This document shows positions 52,085 through 59,655 of a stretch of 64,000 bases of DNA, piece after piece. Below the pieces are notes generated by a model, which was not told the origin of the DNA, did not search any database, and saw only the letters and a list, made by a program, of their open reading frames with translations. This DNA is from Microbacterium trichothecenolyticum (lineage in GTDB: Bacteria > Actinomycetota > Actinomycetes > Actinomycetales > Microbacteriaceae). The stretch is from NCBI RefSeq assembly GCF_000956465.1, contig NZ_JYJA01000040.1:186001-250000 (forward strand), given 5' to 3'. Position 1 is the first letter of the stretch; every line of letters begins with the position of its first letter. The translations under genes and the position numbers were made by a program.

Positions 52085-55024
52085 ATGCTCCTCGTTCTCG
52101 GCGCGTTCGCGGTCGTCCCCATCCTCCTCCCGTGGATCGTGGGGCGCATCGGCGCCCGCGCGTTCTACGTCGCGGCGATCCTTCCCATCGCGGGCTTCGC
52201 GTACGCCGTCGTGCTCACTCCGCAGGTGCTCGCTGGTGACATTCCGTTCGAGACATACGCCTGGATCCCGCCGCTCGGGATCGACCTCTCGATGCGGATG
52301 GACACGCTCTCGTGGCTCATGACGCTGGTCGTCACCGGCGTCGGCGCGCTCGTGATGATCTACTGCCGCTGGTACTTCCGCGGCAAGAAGGAGAACCTCG
52401 GGCAGTTCGCAGCGGTGCTGCTCGCGTTCGCCGGGGCGATGTACGGGCTCGTCCTCACGGACGACCTCGTGGTCCTCGTGATGTTCTGGGAAGTCACGAG
52501 CGTCCTGTCCTACCTTCTCATCGGCTACTACAACAAGCGCGCGGCGAGCCGTCGTGCCGCACTCCAGGCGCTTCTCGTGACGACGCTCGGCGGACTCGTC
52601 ATGCTGATCGGGGTCGTGCTGCTCGTGGTCGACGCCGGGACGTCGAGCATCTCGACGATCCTCGCCGAGGCCCCCTCGGGCCCGATCGTCGACGCGGCGC
52701 TGGTGATGATCCTCGTCGGCGCGCTCAGCAAGTCGGCGATCTTCCCCTTCCACTTCTGGCTCCCCGGCGCGATGGCCGCGCCGACCCCGGTGAGCGCCTA
52801 CCTGCACGCGGCGGCAATGGTTAAGGCGGGCATCTACCTGATCGCCCGACTCGCGCCGGTCTTCGCGATCGCCCCGCCGTGGCGGCCGATCGTGATCTCG
52901 CTGGGCGTCTTCACGATGCTGCTCGGCGGCTTCCAGGCCCTGCGCGAGACCGACCTCAAGCGCGTGCTCGCCTTCGGCACGGTGAGCCAGCTGGGCCTGC
53001 TGACCGTCGTGCTCGGCTACGGGACGCGGGATGCTGCGCTCGCCGGTCTCGCGCTGCTGTTGAGTCACGCGCTCTTCAAGTCGGCGCTGTTCCTCGTCGT
53101 CGGCGTCATCGACCGCCAGCTGTCGACGCGTGACCTGACGGAGCTCTCGGGCGTCGGCCGTCAGGCCCCGGTCATGGCGACGTTCTCGATCATCGCCGTC
53201 GCGTCGATGATCGGCATCATCCCCACCATCGGCTTCGTCGCCAAGGAGGGCGCGCTCGCCGCGCTGCTGCACGAGGCCCTGGGCGGCGCGGTGTGGGGGA
53301 TCGTGGCGCTGGTCGGAATCGTCCTCGGCTCCGTGCTGACCGCGGGGTACGGCATCCGTTTCCTCTGGGGTGCGTTCTCGACGAAGCGCGCGGCGAACGG
53401 CGACCGCATGCCCGACACCGAATGGCCGGACCCGCCGATCGGATTCCTCGTGGCGCCGATCGTGCTCTCGGGGCTCACCGTCATCGCCGGAGTCGCCGCG
53501 CCATGGCTCGACAAGGCGTTCGCGCCCTACGCCGACCAGGCGCCGGTCTCGACGCCCGGCGTCCCGGCACCCGAGCACCCCGCGCATCTGGCCCTCTGGC
53601 ACGGCCTCGAGCCGGCGCTGTGGATCTCGCTCGCGACGATCGCGATCGGCGTGCTCGTGTTCTGGGCGACGCGGAGCTGGCGTCCCGCGAAGCGCCTGCT
53701 GCCCTTCACGGCAGCCGAGGTGTACAACGGCGCGCTGCGCGTGATCGCGCGCCTCTCGGTCGTCACGACGAGCCTCACGCAGCGTGGTTCGCTGCCGGTC
53801 TACGTCGGCACGATCTTCGTCGTTTTCGTGGCGGCCGAGGCGACCGCGCTGCTCGCGAGCGACGACTGGCAGGCGAAGCTGGACGCGTACCAGACGCCCA
53901 CGCAGCTGCTCGTGGCGCCGATCATGATCGCGGCCGGACTCATCGCGATCCGTGCGCGCAAGCGGTACACGGGAGTCGTGCTGGTGTCGGTGACCGGCCT
54001 CGGCATGGTGCTGCTCTTCGCGACCAGCGGGGCTCCCGACCTCGCGCTCACCCAGATCCTCGTCGAGACGGTGACGCTCGTCGCGTTCGCACTCGTGCTG
54101 CGCCGGATTCCGTCGCGCCTGGGCGAGCACAACGCCTCGGTGTGGCCGGTAGCCCGCGCAGTGCTGGGCGCGGCGGTGGGCATCACCATGGCGCTCGTCG
54201 CGATCGTGGCAACCAGCGCCCGCGTCGAGAAGCCGATCTCGGACGCCTTCCCCGATCTCGCCTACGAGCTCGGCCACGGAAAGAACGTGGTGAACGTCGC
54301 GCTCGTCGACCTGCGCGGCTGGGACACCATGGGCGAGCTGTCGGTGCTGATCCTCGCGGCGACGGGTGTGGCATCCCTCGTCTTCGTCACCCACCGTGCC
54401 GACACGCTGTCGCGCGCGATCTCGTCGCTGCCCACCGGGGCCACGCGTGCCCGTCGCCCCCTCGTGGAGACCTCCGACGGACTTCGACAGCGCGGCGACG
54501 AGCGCGGCAGCGGTCGCATGGCGTGGCTCGTCGGCGGCCAGCGCGTGCGGCCCGAGAACCGCTCGATCATGCTCGAAGTGATCGTGCGGATCCTCTTCCA
54601 CACGATCATCATCGTGTCGCTGTACCTGCTCTTCGCCGGCCACAACCTGCCCGGCGGCGGGTTCGCCGGCGGCCTGGTCGCGGGCATGGCGCTCGTCATG
54701 CGCTACGTCGCGGGCGGCCGCTACGAGCTCGGCGCCGCCGCCCCGACCGACGCCGGACGCCTGCTGGGCACGGGCATGACCATCGCGGTCGCGTGCGCGA
54801 TCGTGCCGGTGTTCTTCGGCGACCAGCCGCTCACGAGCTACTTCTGGGAGTTCGACGACGTGCCCCTGCTCGGCCACGTCGAGTTCGTCACCTCGACACT
54901 GTTCGACATCGGCGTGTACCTGGTCGTCATCGGCCTCGTGCTCGACGTGCTGCGCAGCCTCGGCGCCGAAGTCGACCGCCAGGCGCAGGAAGCGCGCGAG
55001 CAGCAGGGGGTGAGCGTGCCGTGA
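52085..55024 (+). CDS. mrpA: Na+/H+ antiporter subunit MrpA fused to MrpB
   Basis: 979 aa, the largest subunit of the heteromeric Mrp cation/proton antiporter. The first ~500 residues are the NuoL/ND5-like proton-translocating unit, with FWEVTSVLSYLLIGYYNK, PFHFWLPGAMAAPTPVSAYLHAAAMVKAGIYL (in pieces; the conserved Lys is in MVKAG) and LLSHALFKSALFLVVG. A DUF4040-like segment follows (about 620-710, FATSGAPDLALTQILVETVTLVAFALVLRRIP in pieces). Residues ~820-960 are an MrpB domain (FHTIIIVSLYLLFAGHNLPGGGFAGGLVAGMALVMRY in pieces). A separate mrpB is therefore absent. The ATG follows GAGGAGGCCCGA. Confidence 0.95.
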   Translation: MLLVLGAFAVVPILLPWIVGRIGARAFYVAAILPIAGFAYAVVLTPQVLAGDIPFETYAWIPPLGIDLSMRMDTLSWLMTLVVTGVGALVMIYCRWYFRGKKENLGQFAAVLLAFAGAMYGLVLTDDLVVLVMFWEVTSVLSYLLIGYYNKRAASRRAALQALLVTTLGGLVMLIGVVLLVVDAGTSSISTILAEAPSGPIVDAALVMILVGALSKSAIFPFHFWLPGAMAAPTPVSAYLHAAAMVKAGIYLIARLAPVFAIAPPWRPIVISLGVFTMLLGGFQALRETDLKRVLAFGTVSQLGLLTVVLGYGTRDAALAGLALLLSHALFKSALFLVVGVIDRQLSTRDLTELSGVGRQAPVMATFSIIAVASMIGIIPTIGFVAKEGALAALLHEALGGAVWGIVALVGIVLGSVLTAGYGIRFLWGAFSTKRAANGDRMPDTEWPDPPIGFLVAPIVLSGLTVIAGVAAPWLDKAFAPYADQAPVSTPGVPAPEHPAHLALWHGLEPALWISLATIAIGVLVFWATRSWRPAKRLLPFTAAEVYNGALRVIARLSVVTTSLTQRGSLPVYVGTIFVVFVAAEATALLASDDWQAKLDAYQTPTQLLVAPIMIAAGLIAIRARKRYTGVVLVSVTGLGMVLLFATSGAPDLALTQILVETVTLVAFALVLRRIPSRLGEHNASVWPVARAVLGAAVGITMALVAIVATSARVEKPISDAFPDLAYELGHGKNVVNVALVDLRGWDTMGELSVLILAATGVASLVFVTHRADTLSRAISSLPTGATRARRPLVETSDGLRQRGDERGSGRMAWLVGGQRVRPENRSIMLEVIVRILFHTIIIVSLYLLFAGHNLPGGGFAGGLVAGMALVMRYVAGGRYELGAAAPTDAGRLLGTGMTIAVACAIVPVFFGDQPLTSYFWEFDDVPLLGHVEFVTSTLFDIGVYLVVIGLVLDVLRSLGAEVDRQAQEAREQQGVSVP

Positions 55025-55566
55025 ACGCCTCGCTCGTCCTCATCATCGTGATGGCGGTGCTCTACGCCTGCGGCGTCTACGCCATGCTCGAGCGCAGCCT
55101 CACGCGCGTGCTCATCGGGTTCCTGCTGCTCGGGAACGCCACGAACCTGCTGCTGCTCATCGTCATGGGAGCCCCGGGCGTCGCGCCGTTCTTCGGCTCG
55201 GCACCCGTCGACGAGATGTCGGACCCGCTCCCGCAGGCGCTCACGCTCACCGCCATCGTCATCACCTTCGCCGTCTCGGCGTTCCTCCTGGCCCTCATCT
55301 ACCGGTCGTGGCAGCTCGGCCAGGCCGACACCGTGGCGGACGACGAGGCCGACATCGAAGTGCGCGAGCGCGCAGCCGAGGCCGAGGAGGCGATGGACGA
55401 GGAGACCGAGATCGAGGACGCCGACGACGACGCGACCACCGACTTCGTCGGGACCGACACCGCGCCGATCACGATCCTCGGCGCGCGCGACTTCGCGGGC
55501 CTTCGCGATGACGCCCCTGTGGACCGTCCCTCCCCGGAATCGCGCGATCGGGGTGACGACGCATGA
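55021..55566 (+). CDS. mrpC: Na+/H+ antiporter subunit MrpC with acidic C-terminal extension
   Basis: 181 aa from the GTG at 55021 (GTGA overlap with mrpA). The first ~100 residues are an ordinary NuoK-like three-helix subunit: GVYAMLERSLTRVLIGFLLLGNATNLLLLI, then PLPQALTLTAIVITFAVSAFLLALIYR, read in pieces. Family members are usually about 110-125 aa. The remaining ~80 residues are highly acidic (AEAEEAMDEETEIEDADDDATTD in segments) and should be cytoplasmic. The tail is unusual and its function unknown. Confidence 0.93.
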   Translation: MNASLVLIIVMAVLYACGVYAMLERSLTRVLIGFLLLGNATNLLLLIVMGAPGVAPFFGSAPVDEMSDPLPQALTLTAIVITFAVSAFLLALIYRSWQLGQADTVADDEADIEVRERAAEAEEAMDEETEIEDADDDATTDFVGTDTAPITILGARDFAGLRDDAPVDRPSPESRDRGDDA

Positions 55567-57146
55567 CCCAGATCGCGCCCGCCCTCGTCCCGCTGCTCGT
55601 CACGCTGCCGCTGCTGGGCGCCGCCATCGCGCTCATCGCGGGCCGTCACCGCAAGACCCAGGTCGTGGTGTCGGTCGTCACGCTGAGCGCCGTCACCGTC
55701 ATCGCGGCGATCCTGCTCTACGTCGTCGACACCGGCGACCAGCCGATCGCGGTGTCGGTCGGAGGCTGGCCGATCCCCTTCGGCATCGTGCTCTACGTCG
55801 ACCGGCTCGCGGCCCTCCTCGTCGTTGTTTCGAGCATCGTGCTGCTGGCGGTCCTCCTGTTCTCCGTCGGTCAGGGTGCCGCCGACGGTGACGACGACAC
55901 GCCGGTCTCGATCTTCCACCCCTCGTATCTGATCCTCGGCGCGGGCATCTTCAACGCGTTCATCGCCGGCGACCTCTTCAACCTCTACGTCGGATTCGAG
56001 ATCCTGCTGGTCGCCTCGTACGTGCTCATCACGCTCGGCTCGACCGAGTCGCGCATCCGCACCGGCGTCGTCTACATCGTCGTGTCGCTGGTGTCGTCGA
56101 TCCTCTTCCTCGCGGCGATCGCCATGATCTACGGCGCCCTCGGCACGGTGAACATGGTGCAGATCTCCGAGCGCATGGGCGAGCTGCCGCAGGAGACGCA
56201 GCTCATCCTCCACCTCATGCTGCTGCTCGCGTTCAGCATCAAGGCTGCCGTCTTCCCGCTGTCGTTCTGGCTGCCCGACTCGTACCCGACCGCGCCTGCT
56301 CCGGTCACCGCGGTGTTCGCGGGTCTTCTGACCAAGGTCGGCGTATACGCGATCATCCGCACCGAGACCGAGCTGTTCCTCGACAACGACGTGAACCAGC
56401 TGCTGATGTGGGTGGCGCTGGCGACCATGATCGTGGGCGTGCTCGGCGCGGTCGCCCAGGCAGAGCTCAAGCGGATCCTGTCGTTCACGCTCGTGAGCCA
56501 CATCGGCTACATGATCTTCGGGCTCGCGATCGCGACGCCCGCCGCGATCGGCGCGACGATCTACTACATGGTCCACCACATCGTGGTGCAGACGACCCTG
56601 TTCCTCGCCGTCGGCCTCGTCGAGCGCCGCGCCGGATCGACGTCCATCCTCCGGGTCAAGGGCCTCATGAGGGCGGCCCCGGTGATCGCGGTGCTGTACT
56701 TCATCCCCGCGATCAACCTGGGCGGGCTGCCGCCGTTCTCGGGCTTCATCGGCAAGTTCGCGCTGTTCGACGCCGCCGCGCAGGTGGGCACGCCGATCAT
56801 GATGGTGCTGATGGTGGGCGGCATCCTCACCAGCCTCCTCACGCTCTATGCGCTCATGCGGGCGTGGAACCTCTCGTTCTGGCGCGAGGACGAGGACTCG
56901 GCCGAGACCGAGGCCCGCATCTCGTACCTGGGCTCGGCCCCCGCGGCCGGCATCGAGACAGAGCGCCGCGTCATCCCGAAGATCATGACCGCCGCCACCA
57001 CCGGCATGGTCGCCATCACCGTCGCGCTCACCATCTTCGCCGGCCCGTTGTACGACGTCTGCACGCGCATCGGGGAGGCGCTGCTGCAGCCGGTCTCGCT
57101 GACGCAGCTCGAAGACGACGCCGCGGGAACGGAGAAGGCGCCGTGA
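55563..57146 (+). CDS. mrpD: Na+/H+ antiporter subunit MrpD
   Basis: 527 aa, NuoM/NuoN-like second ion-translocating subunit with about fourteen membrane helices. VGFEILLVASYVLITLG carries the conserved Glu of helix 5; AVFPLSFWLPDSYPTAPAPVTAVFAGLLTKVGVYAIIR (in pieces) has the Lys of helix 8; AELKRILSFTLVSHIGYMIFGLA and HHIVVQTTLFL complete the pattern. Coupled to mrpC by ATGA and to mrpE by GTGA. Confidence 0.95.
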   Translation: MTQIAPALVPLLVTLPLLGAAIALIAGRHRKTQVVVSVVTLSAVTVIAAILLYVVDTGDQPIAVSVGGWPIPFGIVLYVDRLAALLVVVSSIVLLAVLLFSVGQGAADGDDDTPVSIFHPSYLILGAGIFNAFIAGDLFNLYVGFEILLVASYVLITLGSTESRIRTGVVYIVVSLVSSILFLAAIAMIYGALGTVNMVQISERMGELPQETQLILHLMLLLAFSIKAAVFPLSFWLPDSYPTAPAPVTAVFAGLLTKVGVYAIIRTETELFLDNDVNQLLMWVALATMIVGVLGAVAQAELKRILSFTLVSHIGYMIFGLAIATPAAIGATIYYMVHHIVVQTTLFLAVGLVERRAGSTSILRVKGLMRAAPVIAVLYFIPAINLGGLPPFSGFIGKFALFDAAAQVGTPIMMVLMVGGILTSLLTLYALMRAWNLSFWREDEDSAETEARISYLGSAPAAGIETERRVIPKIMTAATTGMVAITVALTIFAGPLYDVCTRIGEALLQPVSLTQLEDDAAGTEKAP

Positions 57147-57742
57147 GCCCCGACCTGCCCCAGAGGCGGCTCCGCCGCGGCTTCGCGACGGCATGGCGGC
57201 AGCTGCCGTTCTTCGTCTGGCTCATCGCCTTGTGGATGCTGCTGTGGGGCCAGTTCACCTGGCTCGCGTTCCTCACCGGACTCGCCGCGGCCATCGTGGT
57301 GACGCGCGTCTTCCGCCTGCCGCCGGTCGAGCTGTCCGGTCGGGTCAACCTGTGGTGGGGCCTCGTCTTCGTCGTCGAATTCCTCCTCGCGGTGGTGCGG
57401 GGCTCGCTCACGGTGGCGTGGCAGGTGCTCGACTTCCGCCGGCAGCCCGGCGCCGCGATCATCGCCGCGCAGCTGGTCACGGACGACGACCTGATCATGA
57501 CGCACACCGCGGTCACGGCATCGCTCATCCCGGGATCACTCATCGTCGACACAGACCGCGATCGCCGCATCCTCTACCTCCACGTCATCGGCGTGCGCGA
57601 CGACGCCGACGTCGAGAAGCAGCGCGCGAGCGTTCACCACTGGGAGGAGCGCATCGTGCGCGCCGTGGGCTCGCACGCGCAGCTGCAGGCGATGCGGAAC
57701 GCCGCGCCCCACGGCACGGTGGATCGAGGAGGCGCCCGATGA
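57143..57742 (+). CDS. mrpE: Na+/H+ antiporter subunit MrpE
   Basis: 199 aa from the GTG at 57143. Three membrane helices lie in the first ~95 residues, with LALLWGQFTWLAFLTGL-like character (MLLWGQFTWLAFLTGLAAA), then a soluble domain with VTASLIPGSLIVDTDRDRRILYLHVIGV, the hallmark of MrpE. MrpE supports complex assembly rather than transport. Coupled both upstream and downstream. Confidence 0.93.
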   Translation: MSPDLPQRRLRRGFATAWRQLPFFVWLIALWMLLWGQFTWLAFLTGLAAAIVVTRVFRLPPVELSGRVNLWWGLVFVVEFLLAVVRGSLTVAWQVLDFRRQPGAAIIAAQLVTDDDLIMTHTAVTASLIPGSLIVDTDRDRRILYLHVIGVRDDADVEKQRASVHHWEERIVRAVGSHAQLQAMRNAAPHGTVDRGGAR

Positions 57743-58005
57743 ACATGCTGCTGCTTGCGATCTACGTGGTCTTCGGGGTCGCGGCGCTGCTCACGCTGTG
57801 GCGCATCGTCATCGGACCGTCGATCCTCGACCGAGCCGTGGCATCCGATGTGCTCCTCACGCTGGTGATGTGCGTGCTCGGCGCCGAGATGGCGATCAAC
57901 CACCACACGCGCACGCTGCCGGTGCTCCTCATCATCGCCGCCGTCGGCGTGTTCGGATCGATCTCGATCGCCCGGTTCGTCGCGAGAAGGGACCAGGACC
58001 GCTGA
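57739..58005 (+). CDS. mrpF: Na+/H+ antiporter subunit MrpF
   Basis: 88 aa, three membrane helices: LLLAIYVVFGVAALLTLWRIV, GPSILDRAVASDVLLTLVMC with the conserved Asp, and LPVLLIIAAVGVFGSISIARFV. This matches the small MrpF subunit, implicated in bile-salt/cation movement in relatives. ATGA overlap with mrpE; the stop shares one base with the mrpG start (TGATG). Confidence 0.94.
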   Translation: MNMLLLAIYVVFGVAALLTLWRIVIGPSILDRAVASDVLLTLVMCVLGAEMAINHHTRTLPVLLIIAAVGVFGSISIARFVARRDQDR

Positions 58006-58361
58006 TGGACGCCATGCTGGACCTCGCCGCCATGATCCTGATCCTCATCGGCGCGCTGCTGTGCCTGACCGCCGCGATCGGCGTGCTGAGGTTCCGCGAC
58101 GTGCCGACGCGCCTGCACGCCGCGACCAAGCCGCAGGTGCTCGGGCTGATCCTCATCTGTCTCGCGATCGCGCTGTCGCTGCGGTCGTGGCCCGTCGTCG
58201 CCTTCCTCGTGCCGGTCGTGCTCATCCAGCTCGCGACCGCCCCGCTCTCCGCGCACATGGTGGGGCGGCAGGCCTACCGCAACGGCACCATCGACGAGAC
58301 CGGGCTGTTCGTGGACGAGCTCGCCGAATCCAAGCGCACTCCACCCGCCTCGGGCGGCTGA
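58005..58361 (+). CDS. mrpG: Na+/H+ antiporter subunit MrpG
   Basis: 118 aa, three membrane helices followed by a polar tail. LILIGALLCLTAAIGVLRFRDVPTRLHAATKPQVLGLILI (in pieces) is diagnostic of MrpG (the RLHAATK loop). The start at 58005 is fixed by the TGATG junction with mrpF. It ends 4 nt from the convergent CGNR gene. Confidence 0.94.
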   Translation: MDAMLDLAAMILILIGALLCLTAAIGVLRFRDVPTRLHAATKPQVLGLILICLAIALSLRSWPVVAFLVPVVLIQLATAPLSAHMVGRQAYRNGTIDETGLFVDELAESKRTPPASGG

Positions 58362-58365
58362 CGCG

Positions 58366-58914
58366 TCAGGCCGACCCGGCCTTCTGCCGCTCGCGATAGG
58401 CCTTGGCCTTCATGCGGCTGCCGCACGTCGCCATCGAGCACCACTCGCGGCGATGACCGCGCGAGTTGTCGAGGTACACCTGCGTGCACTCGGGTCGCGC
58501 GCACTCGCGCAGCAGTGCCGCCTGCCCTCCGCCGATGATCTCGATGGCCTCGCGTGCGATGTGCGAGAGGGCCTGCCGCGGTGTGCCGGACCGCGCCCAG
58601 CCGTCGGGCGTGAGCGCGGCGGTGAGCGGAGGGGTCGCCGCGGCGGCGTTCAGCCTCTCGACGGCCTCGGCCGGGAGCGGCTCGTCGTGCAGGCGCGACC
58701 ACACCAGCGCGTAGATCGCCTCGCGAACCTCGATCGCGGCACCGAGGTCTTCGGCGACGGATGCCTCGGCCCGGGGAACGAGGCCGGACTCGACGAACCA
58801 TGCATCGAGCTCTGACGGGGCGGCGAGCTTCTCGGTGGGCTCGTCGTTGCGGCGCGCGCGCAGCGTGCCGACGAAGTCGAGGCTGAGCGTGCCGCAGGGG
58901 AAGGCGTGAATCAC
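58366..58914 (-). CDS. CGNR zinc-finger (ABATE-domain) transcriptional regulator
   Basis: 182 aa from the GTG at 58914. The N-terminal ABATE domain begins AFPCGTLSLDFVGTLRARR and includes LDAWFVESGLVP. The C-terminal zinc finger is CARPECTQVYLDNSRGHRREWC in two pieces, then SMATCGSRMKAKAYRERQ. All four Cys are present, but the eponymous CGNR is CGSR here. A CAAAAT hexamer 6 nt before the GTG suggests a leaderless transcript. Divergent from the glyoxalase-family gene, which it probably controls. Confidence 0.85.
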   Translation of the reverse strand: MIHAFPCGTLSLDFVGTLRARRNDEPTEKLAAPSELDAWFVESGLVPRAEASVAEDLGAAIEVREAIYALVWSRLHDEPLPAEAVERLNAAAATPPLTAALTPDGWARSGTPRQALSHIAREAIEIIGGGQAALLRECARPECTQVYLDNSRGHRREWCSMATCGSRMKAKAYRERQKAGSA

Positions 58915-58997
58915 ATCACCATTTTGACAGGTAACGGGAATGCATGGCACTGTAGTCACCGTTCTAACCGGTAACGCACCGATCGAAGGAGAATCCC

Positions 58998-59441
58998 ATG
59001 GACCTGAAGCTCGAAGTCGTCGTCATCCCGGTCGCGGATGTCGACCGTTCGAAGGCCTTCTACGAGAGCCTCGGCTTCCGCCTGGACGCCGACTTCCGCA
59101 CCGAGCGCGGGCTCCGCGTGGTGCAGGTGACCCCTCCGGGTTCGGCGGCTTCCATCATCTTCGGCGACAAGCTCACCACGGCAGAGCCGGGCTCGACCCA
59201 GGGCCTGCACCTCGTCACGCCCGACATCGCCGCCGCCCGGGCCGAGCTCCTCCAGCGCGGCGCGGACGTCAGCGAGCTGTGGCACGACGCCGACGGCGTC
59301 TTCCACTGGGCCGGCACCGACAACCGCGTCGCCGGGCCCCACCCGTCCGCCGACAGCTACGGCACGTTCGCCTCGTTCGCGGACCCAGACGGCAACGGCT
59401 GGGTGATCCAGCAGATCGTCACGCGCGCACCCGGGCGTTGA
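58998..59441 (+). CDS. Glyoxalase/bleomycin-resistance (VOC) family protein
   Basis: 147 aa. One complete VOC module pair: LEVVVIPVADVDRSKAFYESLGFRLDADF (in pieces) at the start and YGTFASFADPDGNGWVIQQIV at the end. Metal-ligand candidates are His in LHLVTPD and Glu/Gln in the strands. Relatives act as dioxygenases, glyoxalases or binding proteins; no substrate can be named. AAGGAGAATCCC precedes the ATG, the best ribosome binding site in this part of the window. A possible -35 TTGACA at 58924-58929 lacks a good -10. Confidence 0.88.
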   Translation: MDLKLEVVVIPVADVDRSKAFYESLGFRLDADFRTERGLRVVQVTPPGSAASIIFGDKLTTAEPGSTQGLHLVTPDIAAARAELLQRGADVSELWHDADGVFHWAGTDNRVAGPHPSADSYGTFASFADPDGNGWVIQQIVTRAPGR

Positions 59442-59460
59442 GCGGAAAAGGACACCGACG

Positions 59461-59652
59461 ATGACACGGATGCCGCTCCCCGACGCCGAAGCACTGCTCA
59501 GGGACCTGCTCACCCGAACTGCAGCGGCACACGGCCGCTTCGAGAGCGAGGAGCTCGGCGGGGTCTACGACGAGGCGTGGCCGGAGTGGTACGCCGCCTT
59601 CATGGCGCAGGCGCTCGCCACCGACGGGTACGTGATCGAGCGGGCGGACTGA
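59461..59652 (+). CDS. Small protein of unknown function, partner of the VOC gene
   Basis: 63 aa, 19 nt after the VOC gene with GGAAAAGGAC upstream, so co-transcribed. The sequence has an N-terminal helix (PDAEALLRDLLTRTAAAHGRFE) and a GVYDEAWPEWYAAFMAQAL segment. The D-x-x-WPEWYA pattern is one I recall from small actinobacterial proteins encoded next to, or fused with, VOC proteins. No function is known to me. Confidence 0.72.
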   Translation: MTRMPLPDAEALLRDLLTRTAAAHGRFESEELGGVYDEAWPEWYAAFMAQALATDGYVIERAD

Positions 59653-59655
59653 CCC

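Noticed and set aside
51998..54877. A 959-codon open frame on the minus strand opposite mrpA
   Set aside because: It is Arg/His/Glu/Asp-rich low-complexity sequence that mirrors the codon pattern of mrpA, whose membrane-protein motifs are unambiguous. High-GC third positions keep the opposite frame open.
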